A stretch of 64,000 nt of DNA, from the NCBI GenBank assembly GCA_964019335.1, contig OZ025691.1, positions 484,998 through 548,997 of the forward strand, given 5' to 3'. The position numbers and the translations under genes are program-made. Source of the DNA: Diplonema japonicum (taxonomy: Eukaryota > Euglenozoa > Diplonemea > Diplonemida > Diplonemidae). This document shows positions 54,001 to 62,884 of the stretch, in pieces (the stretch's first letter is position 1; every line of letters starts with the position of its first letter). The notes beneath the pieces were generated by a model. The model did no database searches. It worked only from the letters and a program-made list of their open reading frames with translations, and was not told where the DNA came from.

Positions 54001-57000
54001 ACACGACGACAGCTGTGTTGGAGACGCACATCATTGACGTGTGGAAGACAAATATCATCATAACCATCACGTCTGGCAGGGCAGTAGCACTCAACATCGC
54101 CAAACAGCCCTCAAATGTGTCAAACCATGCAACCGATCTACCTCTGACAGTTCAACCAGAACTCGAATTTTTGGACCCTGCAGAAAATATCGTAACAAAG
54201 CCTCTAGTTGCTACGATTGGTGTGGTAGCGGAGTGGATGGCTTTCATATGGAAGGATGAAACGCAGAATGCAACGGAAGCCAAACTGTGCCAACGACCAG
54301 GCTTGTGCCCCTGCGTACCTGACGATTTGAAAAGTTTGAATTACTCCTATGCACCCGTGGATGCAGAAGCATGTTGGAGCTCCCTTAAATCCTCAGGTAC
54401 GACGCCTACCTTCATGGACAAGTATGGAAAAGTCACGTTCAGGGATGTAAAGCTTGTGGGATTCCATGGGGTGATCTACAAGCTGCGGTTCAGAGTAACA
54501 GTCCCGGCTGATGTTGGCGAGACCATCGCTCCTGTGACGTCGCACTTTATCCACGTGGGCACTTGCTCACCTGCATCGAGTAGCTATGGTCTTGAGTTCT
54601 CGGAAACATGCAATGCATGCCCCGCCAACGCTATCTGCAATGGCACAGTGCACATTAAGGGCATTAGTGATTACTGGCGTGCTACAAACCTCACAACTAC
54701 ATTCTATTCCTGTAATGCAGGGGTCTGCAATTCGGACACTGTGTGCAACGTAACAGGGTGTACCGACCCCTGTGCACCAGGACATGTAGGCGTACAGTGC
54801 TCTGTTTGCATGCAAGGGTACGGGAATTCTAACGGGTTATGCCAAGAATGCCCCGACAAGGATCAGGTATGAAATGGCATCATTGTAACAACTTCGCAGA
54901 CGAACCTCACTATTGTGTTGTTTGTGATCATAGTATGTGTGGTTCTGTCGATGGTCGTAAGGAGCAACTTGAAGATTAAAGGCCGAAAGGAGAAGAACCT
55001 CCCTATCCTTATTAAGATGTTGATCACGCATTTACAGATCTCGTCTCGCATTGGCGAATTCGGAACACAGTTCCCAGGCCTCATGCAGCAGATTTACTCA
55101 ACACAAAGTTCCGCATCATCTGCTTCGATGAACACCGTCTTCCTTGACTGCGCTAGTATGTTCTTTTTTGCATCAAACAACGAACACCAGGTGGTGGCGG
55201 CATGTCGCAGTACCCGAAGTTCCTCGGCTACATGTTTGTCCCCTTGGGCATCATTGGTTTCAGTTTCATAGTTGCGCTGGCCATCGTGAATATTAGAAAG
55301 ATGGAGGATGCCCTGGAAGTGAGGAAGAAAGAGGCCGAGAGCGAGCGAAAGAGAAAGCTCAAGCTCGCAAACAAGGGACTGAGTAGAAACTACTATGGGA
55401 TAGCTCATGAGTTAGCAGATGACACCGACTCTTCTGTTTCGAGCGACGGAGACATGCAACCACGGGCACTGGCCCATATGGGCGATGACAATGAAGATGC
55501 CGAAGAGGAAGAAGAAGAAGAAGAGACAGAGGCACTTGAAGAAGAGCCGAAGCAGAAGATTGCTCTCAAAAGGCCCAAGGTGCGCAACCCTGACTTCGGT
55601 AACAAGCTTACCCACTGGGATGCTGAGCCTCAGAAACTAAAAAGAAAAAGCATCCATGAAACATTTGAGTATGTCGCAAGAACAATTGTGTTATGTTGCA
55701 CAGCGCGCTAGTACCGCAGAACGAAGAAACTCTTGACGAGATTGCTGGCAGGCGGGGAACGCTAACAGAGATACAGCGCAAGCGGCTAGAGCGGGGCAGA
55801 GGCATGCTGCAGACGTGGCTGCTCGCATTCATCATTGTGCTGTACTTCGTGTATCCCAATCTCATTCAGGTGTGTACTTCGTTTTCTCGCACCTTTAACA
55901 GGAGTCGTCGCAGATGCTTCGCTGCGTGCCTATCCACTACGAGAATGACGTGCCTTACAGGTGGCCTGACTCACGCCGCCCTGAGGTAGCAACCAGGCAG
56001 GCTGACGTTGGGAGAACAGAAACATATTTAGCCATCGACAAAGGAATCAACTGCAACACGCAGGAGTATCAGTACTACAGGATGCTTGCCGTCATCTTCG
56101 CGATGGGTTACGGGGTAGGCATCCCATTGTTGGCTGCTGCAATTGTCCGCGTTGCAATTGTGAAGAAGAACTTTGCTAGCGCGACTCGGGCATTTGGATT
56201 CCTGCTAATGGGGTACAGGGAGGACCGCTGGTACTGGGAGGCTGTTGTCATGATACGCAAGCTTGCTGTCGTGTTCATCGTTGTTTTTATTCAAGATGTA
56301 AGACTGCAGACATATGTTGGCATGTGGGTCATGTCACTGGCTCTTATTGTGCACTTGTGGTGCAGACCTTACGATTCCAGCCTTCTGATTAACTTGGAGG
56401 CCTTCTCTTTGTCTGTCATTATCGCTACCCTTAACTTCTCACTCTTGTACCACTGGGACCTGGAGCCCATCTACAACATTGGCTTGACCATCGCGCTTGC
56501 GACAGCCACTGCTGCTGTCATGTTCTTATTCGCTTACTTTCTTGCAATCGAAGGGTTGAAGAAACTAGGTGAAGTCTTAAACAAGCTGAAAGCGCAGATC
56601 TCAAATAGTGCTACGCGTGCTAAGGATCGTGTCATGTCCGTCGTACGAAGGAAGACGACAACGGTGCAGGAGGATGAGGACGCTCTTGACGAGGAAGCAA
56701 GGAAGCTAGCAGGAACACGAATGGTGACGCACGCCAGCACATTACCTGACTTCGATAGGCTGACATTGCTGTCGAAGCTATTTGTGCTGCGGGGTGGTCT
56801 TCAAAGGCAGGATGGAGACTACGAAGATGAAGAAGAAGAAGAGTTTGAGGAAGAGGAAGAAGAGGAGGAGCATGAAAGTGAGCGGAAGGCCGTCCACAAC
56901 GCTAACCCTTGGAAAGGCATCGTGGCGGGTAACGTGCTTCCAGGTGTTCAGAAGGCAGATATGTATCCGAGTGCACCAGTCCCAACAGCTCCAGACACTT

Positions 57001-57386
57001 CAGAAGCAGCCAACGAGAGGTTGCGCGTGAAACTTAAGAAGTACAAAGATGACGAAGACGTTTCCCTAGACCCCGTCATCACTGATTTGATTCTCGACCG
57101 CATCAAGTGCGACATGAATGCCTCGGACAACACACGCTACACGCGCAAGGAAGCCAAGACAGAAGCCATCGAGGGAAACCCTATCCATGCTGCATACATG
57201 TTCTGCCACCTTAAAAAAGAAGGAATCACTTCATTAGCCGGCATCTCCGATGCCGATTCCCAAATGAACTTGGACAACATGGAATGGGGTAAATCACACA
57301 CCAAGGAGTTCTGCACTAGGGGAAGGGACATCTCCGCCCTTGAGTTCCGTAACCTTTGGTCACAAGCTCTGATGGAGTACTACTGA
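33076..57386 (+). CDS. Giant multidomain surface protein with EGF array and multi-pass C-terminus (8,036 aa)
   Basis: Seven exons (33076-52859, 52892-53081, 53115-54866, 54900-55155, 55191-55668, 55704-55869, 55902-57386); exon 1 alone is 19.8 kb. In order: signal peptide (MIFVLVVIAFTF), seven Cys-rich modules (about 13-630), two EGF-like units, a long beta-rich region with CARDB/DUF11-like repeats (to about 2150), a Ser/Thr-rich segment (2155-2295), more beta repeats, six IPT/TIG-like repeats with an extra Cys pair (2733-3485), about 56 EGF-like modules (3495-6210), a propeller-like segment (to 6600), two IPT/TIG repeats, and a Cys knot (CNACPANAICNG). About eight membrane helices span 7245-7760, including the segment RWYWEAVVMIRKLAVVF, and the cytosolic tail is acidic. 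An adhesion or mechanosensory receptor role is inferred from architecture. ATG 33071 opens a two-codon uORF overlapping the start. Confidence 0.9.
33112..34950 (+). repeat. Seven tandem Cys-rich modules of unrecognised type
   Basis: Within the N-terminus of the giant protein a pattern recurs seven times: C-x-C-P, three residues, P-x-[RK]-C, about five residues, G-x-x-C, five to seven residues, C. Examples are DCPCPGSFPLKC, ACPCPADMPVRC, DCPCPSETPTRC and LCTCPPFRPKMC. The first copy and the sixth are degenerate. Between copies lie other Cys-containing linkers, one of which (34000-34070) is EGF-like. I cannot match the module to a known domain. Confidence 0.55.
39541..39960 (+). repeat. Ser/Thr-rich mucin-like segment of the giant protein
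   Basis: About 140 residues dominated by Thr, Ser, Ala and Leu with few charges, for example DTLSLTATATLSQTMTDT. It is flanked on both sides by beta-rich repeats. It probably forms an extended, heavily O-modified stalk; modification is inferred from composition. Confidence 0.6.
43550..51700 (+). repeat. Array of about 56 EGF-like modules with a 15-module super-period
   Basis: Units follow the pattern C-x-G-x-G-x-C, then C-x-C, ending G-[YF]-x-G-x-x-C with a linker EC-PGG. Distinctive variants recur every 15 modules. Units with GYW-type inserts start near 44886, 47005, 49216 and 51411. Units lacking the GHG core fall at numbers 23, 38 and 53, and the long variants with an extra Cys cluster at 18, 33 and 48. 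The repeats are about 2.1-2.2 kb apart. The counts are by eye and may be off by one or two. Confidence 0.7.
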
Positions 57387-57457
57387 CAATGTTTACACAT
57401 CGTCCTCATCGTCCTTTAAGCCTTTTATTGCTGATTTAATTAAGGTTCGTGTTGAGA

Positions 57458-57492
57458 TTTCAGTCATTCCATTCTATTTCATTATTCAACAG
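57458..57492 (+). promoter_or_regulatory. Putative trans-splice acceptor of the histidine phosphatase gene
   Basis: A pyrimidine-rich stretch (TTTCAGTCATTCCATTC, then TATTTCATTATTCAACAG) ends 9 nt before ATG 57502, in the 115-bp gap after the giant gene. Confidence 0.4.
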
Positions 57493-57501
57493 ACAGCCAA
57501 C

Positions 57502-58095
57502 ATGGGGAGGAAAGAAATATGGCTGGTGCGACACGCGGAAGGGGAACACAACGTGAAGGATAGGAAGGTAAAGTTTAGCTTCGACCCACCACTGACAAAC
57601 GAAGGGTGGAGGCAGGCGTGGGAAATGCATGAGAGATTGAAGGGTGATGGTGGAGTGGACTTGATATGTGTCAGTCCCTTGCGACGCACGCTGCAGACTG
57701 CGGATGCCTTGTTTAGAAACGAGAGGTGCGAGAAGGTGGCTATTGAAGACCTCCGTGAACGGACCATGAGCAGCTGCAACTGGCGCCGTAGTGTGGACGA
57801 ACAAGAGCAGGACTTCCCCGATGTTGACTACAGCGCCATTGAAAGGGGCCAGGACCCACGGCTCCACAGGCGAGACGAGACACCCGAGTCGGTGTATCGT
57901 AGAAGCCTGAGGTTCCTTCAGTGGCTGAGCCGCCAGCCAGAGTCACGAGTTGCCATAGTTACTCATTGGCAGGTGCTGTATCACGGTCTCATGCCCCTTA
58001 TGTGTCCGTCTTCCGGTGACAAGCAGCGACGCTTCAAGAACTGCGAAGTACGATGCTTTGTCTGGGAGTACGAAGTAGACCGTGCCCACCGCTAA
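57502..58095 (+). CDS. Histidine phosphatase superfamily protein (phosphoglycerate-mutase-like)
   Basis: A single exon of 197 aa. The N-terminal strand and RHG-type motif IWLVRHAEGEHN put the phosphohistidine at H11, with Glu in place of the usual Gly. VSPLRRTLQTA supplies the conserved arginine and VTHWQVL the second catalytic His (155). The form LVRHAxGxHN is typical of the plant/fungal phosphoglycerate-mutase-like phosphatases rather than glycolytic mutases, so dephosphorylation of a small molecule or protein is likelier than mutase activity. No targeting signal is seen. All catalytic residues appear present. Confidence 0.85.
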   Translation: MGRKEIWLVRHAEGEHNVKDRKVKFSFDPPLTNEGWRQAWEMHERLKGDGGVDLICVSPLRRTLQTADALFRNERCEKVAIEDLRERTMSSCNWRRSVDEQEQDFPDVDYSAIERGQDPRLHRRDETPESVYRRSLRFLQWLSRQPESRVAIVTHWQVLYHGLMPLMCPSSGDKQRRFKNCEVRCFVWEYEVDRAHR

Positions 58096-58324
58096 CCCGG
58101 GCGTCGCCGAGCATAAGGAAGGCGATTTTACTTTACTTCTCATCCTTTTTAATTATTGATCTCTTTCGCAATATTTGATAAACTTATAAGCCCGGTCCTG
58201 TGGCACCTATTCTCCCAGAAACCTCTCAGAAGCTTGCTTCACAGGCTCATTTAGTAGTAGTATTCTTTTATTTATTTTGTTGTGTCTTGTCTTGCCTTAG
58301 CCCCTGGCCAGCCACTCAGGCACC
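58096..58324. other. Intergenic region of 229 bp
   Basis: No gene. It is A+T-rich with a T-rich tract leading to CTTGCCTTAG (58300) and CACTCAG (58319), 24 and 5 nt before the next ATG respectively. Confidence 0.4.
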
Positions 58325-61300
58325 ATGACAACGACGGCCAAGGCGTTGGGCGAGAGGACGGCAGCTGAACTTGGGATCGATCTGCCCAGGCGGGTGTTGC
58401 TTAAGTTCACAGCAGATCAGCCTTCGCTGACTATGTCGTTGAAAGTGCGGCCACGGTTCTTAGTCGTCGAGGACAACAAAATACAAGCATACGCTAGTAA
58501 GGAGGTGTTCGAAAGACGTGGGGCAGAGGTGACTTTGTGCTTTAACGGGAGAGACGCCTTGAATCGACTGGAAGAAGATGTATACGATGCTGTGTTTATG
58601 GACATTGAGATGCCTGTTATGAGTGGTGTTGAAGCAGCTGCGCGGATACGGTCTGCGGAGATTCGCACGTCAAGAAACTGCAATCAAGCACGGCAAATGC
58701 TGATCTTTGGTGTACTCCCCGCACCCCTGCACACACCCGACTGTCTTGGCATCTGCCGAGACGCTGGGATGGACAGGTACGTAATGAAGCCCCTCGTCTT
58801 ACACGCAAATATGTTTTGTAATATGTTCCGAGGTGACACGGGTGACCTGGTCGAGTTCCGTACTGCAGTCCTACAACAGCACTGGGTGTCTCGGTATAAT
58901 GACATTAAGAAGATGTTCGCTTCCCCTTCTGTGGGGACTGCGGAGTACGCGGCCTTCGCGGGGGAGGTCGAGAGGCGTCAGCTGGATTTGATATCATCCT
59001 ACAATGAAGAGGCGGCTGAGCGTTCTGAGCACCTGAAATACTTCTCCAGACAGAAAGCAGAAGAGATCACTAGTCTGATGTATAGGAACGAGGTTCTGGA
59101 ACGTAAGCTGTTCGAGGCACAGCAGCGCGGGAGGGAACTTGAGGAGTCGAACCTGAATTCTGCAGTAGGGAAGACAAAGGAGAAGCTGCTCGCAGTATAC
59201 AAGTCTGCTACAATGGAAATGCCCAAAGAGAAGGATCAAAAGCCTAAGATTGAGATGCTGAACAGCCAGATCAAGGTATTAGACTTGCGATTGATTAAAT
59301 GCAAGCACGATTTGAAAAACACGATCAAGACTGGAAGACAGAAGATGAAAAAGAGAGAAGATGAAGCACTGAAGCGCATCCGGTACCTGGAAGGCAAGAA
59401 TCGGATAATTGAGTCGTATCTAATGCAACATGAAGATTGCCGCAGCTTGCTACTGCCTCAGAACTTCTACACCAATAAAGCATCTTCTGACAGTACAGTC
59501 GATTTGAAACAGTCCTACTTTGTGACTGAATTGGAGGAACTGCTGAAGATGCAACGTTATGACAATGACGCAGGATCCAAAGACGAAGAGGAAGAAGAAG
59601 CGGGAACACTCGTCGAACGCATTCTAAAGAAGGAACTTGACTTGTGGCGCCTAGTAACCAGTAGAGCTTCGGACGATACCAAGGCAGGATCTGTAAAGGA
59701 AAAGGTGCAGGAATGCGAAAAGGTGAGTGAAGACGAGCTTCGCGAAGAGCAAGAGGAAGTGGGTGAGGCGTTTTTTCTGACACAGCAGCAAGTGCCAGAT
59801 GGGACAGATGTGCCAGATGTTGAAGAGCACGTGGCTAAGACTGTTGCATTTCTGAAAGAGAAAAACATACCCACAGACAATTATGATGGTACTAGTGCTG
59901 TGTCCAAACTGGCCATGTGTACCAGCAACCTACGGTTTGCCATAAACAGCCTATCAGAAGAGGCGGCCCTTAGGGAAGCGGCGCTGAAGGCAAAGCTTGC
60001 TCAAGCAGAGGAGACAATTGACGATCTTCGCAAGTTGTTCCGTACGCAGCGCACGGTGTCTGAAGTCGCACGGTCATCTAAAAGCCAAGACTTGCCGAAG
60101 GACCTGTCATTCATATCTACGAAAGCTTCTATTTTCGAGCGACCAAAAAGCAGAAATGCATCTCGTACAGGCACACCTGCAGGAAGCCCTACTGCCGTTA
60201 AGTCTCCCAAGTCTCCGTTCAGTTCACTAAGTTGTACATTAGAATCAGCGCAGTTGGGGTTTTCTGGAAGGAATTCTAACATTGGCTCGCCTCGTGGTTC
60301 ACACAGTTCTCGAGGAAGTGCCTTGTCAGATGTCTCGTCGACTGACATGCAAAACGACGCAAGCAGGTTGGCTATGCAAGAGAGGTTTGAGATATCTCTG
60401 CACGAACAGATGAGTGAGAAACTTCAGAAGTATGAACAAGACCTTCGGGCGCAAATAGACCAACAGCGCAAGAACGCGACCGCTGTGCAAAACGAAGTGC
60501 GTGTGTCAGCCGAGCGAGAGTTGGAGCGTGTTAACACTGAGATACAATCAAAGCAGCTGGAATTAGATGGGTTGAAACAGCAGTGCCAGCAGCACCAGCA
60601 ACAATACGAGAAGCTGAAGCACGAAGTGGCCACTGAAGAAGCGAAGAGGGCAGATGTCATGCAAACACCAGCAGCACCTGCACTGCCGCCACCGACTCGA
60701 GCAAAGACACCCCAAGAAAAGAAGCGCTGGGCACCAAAGCCGCCTGCAAGGCATCAAGCTGATACTACCTTGAACCTCACGGGCAGCATGCCCAGAACGG
60801 TTTCACCAACTGTGGGAAAGCCGGTAATCAGAAATAAGATTAATCAACAGCATGACAAGCCCATCCAGCCTGATCTTCAACGTGCCCAACGAGAACCTAC
60901 TACCCAAGACGAAGGCATGGACAAGTTCCATGAAGCATGGCAAGGATCTTCGGGTGTGATGTCGGGTAGAGGTGCAGAATCACGGGATCAATCACATCTA
61001 AGTGGGAGCAGCGGGATTGATGCACCTAGTCTCGAGCATCTGCCAGACATAGCTTCTGCACAGGCATCTAAAGTACCGCCCCTTTATAGGCAGGAGGTCA
61101 CCTCGAAGAGTTTGTCACGTGAACAGTCACGTTCCTCGAATGAAGCGGACTTCACATCAGATATGGAAACACACTTCAAAGAGCTTTCGGAGCAGGTGCA
61201 GAATCGCAAGGCAAGCATACGGAAACCGAAGCAGGACAAAAGTGCAGCGTTTGCTCCTAGTGCTCCTGACAAGAACAGAAAGCAGGACATAAAGAAATAC

Positions 61301-61588
61301 TTCCGCCGTGTGAAAACTGAGAAGCAAGGCCACCTGCAGGAACAGAAAGCAGACGTACAGCTCTCAATTGAAAGCACAGTGGGACAAAAGAGGGCTAGCA
61401 GGCCTGTTAAAGGGCAGCTCATAAAATCAACAAAGAAGAAGAACGTGTCGCTGATCAACGACGTGGTGCCAAACATGAAGAAGCCACACTCGCCAAGGGG
61501 CATGCTGTCTCCAAGTAAGATGAAAAAGCCAGTCGCCAAGAATAATGCCACTCCCGTGGTAGGTCCCGGTTTTATTTCCTTGTACTGA
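58325..61588 (+). CDS. Response-regulator receiver domain fused to coiled coil and disordered tail (1,087 aa)
   Basis: A single exon. Residues about 44-160 form a receiver (REC) domain: acidic pair E49-D50 in LVVEDNK, phosphoacceptor D93 in VFMDIEMPVMSG, and K155 in YVMKPL. The Thr/Ser normally found between D and K is not evident (GVLPAP region) and the domain carries an insertion before it. Residues about 190-420 and 540-790 are coiled coil; between and after are acidic and low-complexity Ser/Pro/Lys-rich stretches to the end. No histidine kinase, phosphotransfer or DNA-binding output domain is present. In eukaryotes REC domains usually follow a hybrid kinase, so this may be a free-standing phosphorelay end-point that works as a scaffold, possibly cytoskeletal. 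Confidence 0.8.
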   Translation: MTTTAKALGERTAAELGIDLPRRVLLKFTADQPSLTMSLKVRPRFLVVEDNKIQAYASKEVFERRGAEVTLCFNGRDALNRLEEDVYDAVFMDIEMPVMSGVEAAARIRSAEIRTSRNCNQARQMLIFGVLPAPLHTPDCLGICRDAGMDRYVMKPLVLHANMFCNMFRGDTGDLVEFRTAVLQQHWVSRYNDIKKMFASPSVGTAEYAAFAGEVERRQLDLISSYNEEAAERSEHLKYFSRQKAEEITSLMYRNEVLERKLFEAQQRGRELEESNLNSAVGKTKEKLLAVYKSATMEMPKEKDQKPKIEMLNSQIKVLDLRLIKCKHDLKNTIKTGRQKMKKREDEALKRIRYLEGKNRIIESYLMQHEDCRSLLLPQNFYTNKASSDSTVDLKQSYFVTELEELLKMQRYDNDAGSKDEEEEEAGTLVERILKKELDLWRLVTSRASDDTKAGSVKEKVQECEKVSEDELREEQEEVGEAFFLTQQQVPDGTDVPDVEEHVAKTVAFLKEKNIPTDNYDGTSAVSKLAMCTSNLRFAINSLSEEAALREAALKAKLAQAEETIDDLRKLFRTQRTVSEVARSSKSQDLPKDLSFISTKASIFERPKSRNASRTGTPAGSPTAVKSPKSPFSSLSCTLESAQLGFSGRNSNIGSPRGSHSSRGSALSDVSSTDMQNDASRLAMQERFEISLHEQMSEKLQKYEQDLRAQIDQQRKNATAVQNEVRVSAERELERVNTEIQSKQLELDGLKQQCQQHQQQYEKLKHEVATEEAKRADVMQTPAAPALPPPTRAKTPQEKKRWAPKPPARHQADTTLNLTGSMPRTVSPTVGKPVIRNKINQQHDKPIQPDLQRAQREPTTQDEGMDKFHEAWQGSSGVMSGRGAESRDQSHLSGSSGIDAPSLEHLPDIASAQASKVPPLYRQEVTSKSLSREQSRSSNEADFTSDMETHFKELSEQVQNRKASIRKPKQDKSAAFAPSAPDKNRKQDIKKYFRRVKTEKQGHLQEQKADVQLSIESTVGQKRASRPVKGQLIKSTKKKNVSLINDVVPNMKKPHSPRGMLSPSKMKKPVAKNNATPVVGPGFISLY

Positions 61589-61892
61589 GCCATTCTTTCG
61601 AAGGCAGTCAGTAATTTTATTACTAAAAGAATGACATGAGAACGGTTCCTGAAGAAGAAGAAGGAGGGGGGAAAAAAAGCCACAATGAGCGATTACCCAT
61701 GTGATGGTGCACCTTTTTTATGCGCTGCCGTGTACGGGAATGAGGAACATTATTCTGTTCAAGGGCCTTGACGCAGATCAACATTTATTTGACATTTATC
61801 GTTGGCAGTAGCAATATGGCAGGAAATGATGTCAACGGAGCGAGCAGGGGGACGAAGGTGTGGAGCACCATATCATTCAGGAATGCTTCACT
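61589..61892. other. Intergenic region of about 300 bp
   Basis: A purine-rich patch (61651-61678) follows the response-regulator stop. A 28-codon frame from ATG 61685 is the only reading frame of note and does not connect convincingly to the following candidate gene. Confidence 0.35.
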
Positions 61893-62335
61893 ATGGCGGA
61901 TGTGAGGGACGAACCCGCGCTGCATGATCTGCTGCAGCGTTTCGCGCAGTTTACCAAGCGCTGCACCCTCCCTGTCTTCCAACGCATAATGCAAATTCGA
62001 CAGGCACAGGACGAAGGTGCAGTCCCACCCCCGACCGCCACCTACGTAATCATCGCTGCTCTCGAATATTAAAGCTAAAAACTACGAGCAAGCACTGCCT
62101 GATGCAGCTGCTTGCTTATTCATCTGTCCCGACATACAAGTCGAGGCAGCAGCGATATGAAACTGTGCTAAATGAGCTCACAAATCACTTGGCCGGCGCA
62201 ATCAAGCGGGTGGGTATGAGAAGGCCTGGTTTGGTAGGGAAGTTAGGCCCCAACAATCCCTTAATTAGAAGGGTGCATGAAAACACCGAGGGAGGAAGTC
62301 ACACGCTCGGGTGTTTGGGGGACCAACGATTCTAA
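61893..62335 (+). CDS. Doubtful small spliced gene at the edge of the repeat region
   Basis: Exon 1 (61893-62045) encodes MADVRDEPALHDLLQRF and a helical stretch. A GTAATC donor could splice to 62108 (acceptor GATGCAG), giving LLAYSSVPTYKSRQQRYE and a stop at 62335 (126 aa in all). Acceptors at 62074 and 62092 also keep the frame, and the 62-nt intron would be the longest in the window. A further GTATG donor at 62214 could divert the 3' end. The stop lies inside the 192-bp duplicated unit, so the gene's end may have been altered by repeat spread. No family is recognised. It could be a decaying gene. Confidence 0.3.
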
Positions 62336-62692
62336 AGCTACAGTTTCTGTACTTTATTGCTGGTGCCTGCCGCCTCTGCCTGGGTTTGCCGCTGCGTCCG
62401 TCGTCCGTCGTCGCCGTCGTCCGGGGGGGTTGTTTTGCCTGTCGGCCTGCCCGCCGCTTACCGAAAGGATTCCCTCCCCACAAACCCGCACGAGAAAAAA
62501 AAAAAAAAAAAATACCAACAATTCTAAAGCTACAGTTTCTGTACTTTATTGGTCGTCTGTGTTTTTGTTGGTGCCTGCTGCGTCCGCTCGGTGTCCGTTC
62601 GTCGTCGTCTGGGGGGGTTGTTTCGGCCCGGCCCGCCTGCCGTTTAGCAAAGGATCCCCTCCCCCCTCAACACAAAAAAAAAAAAAAATAAA
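62322..62692. repeat. Tandem duplication, two diverged copies of about 190 bp ending in A-runs
   Basis: Copy 1 starts at 62322 and copy 2 at 62514 (period 192). Both begin ACCAAC[GA]ATTCTAAAGC followed by TACAGTTTCTGTACTTTATT, share a GTCGTC-rich centre and a GGGGGGGTTGTTT block, and end in CCCTCCCC followed by an A-run (about 62494-62512 and 62672-62687). The centres differ by indels. Copy 1 carries a single AAACCCGC octamer at 62482-62489, the unit of the downstream array. Confidence 0.7.
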
Positions 62693-62884
62693 AATGGACC
62701 CTAGACGAAACGTCGTCGGAGACCGCCGCCCGCAGGAGGAACGCCTACGAGAGACGCCGACCAAGCCGACCACCCGACCAGACCGAAATCTGGCCGGGCA
62801 GTATGACCCCTCCCCTCCCCTTAGATCCCCTCTAGATGTCGTCAAAAATAATAAAAAACATAAAAAAATAGAACCACCCGCAGC
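62693..62884. other. Spacer between tandem duplication and octamer array
   Basis: About 190 bp of C+G-rich sequence followed by an A-rich stretch (62839-62872). An ATG at 62694 opens a frame that reads into the octamer array; composition and the continuation into the repeat argue against a real protein. Confidence 0.4.

Noticed and set aside
61685-61771. 28-codon frame starting MSDYPCDG
   Set aside because: It is too short, with no convincing splice connection to the next candidate exon.
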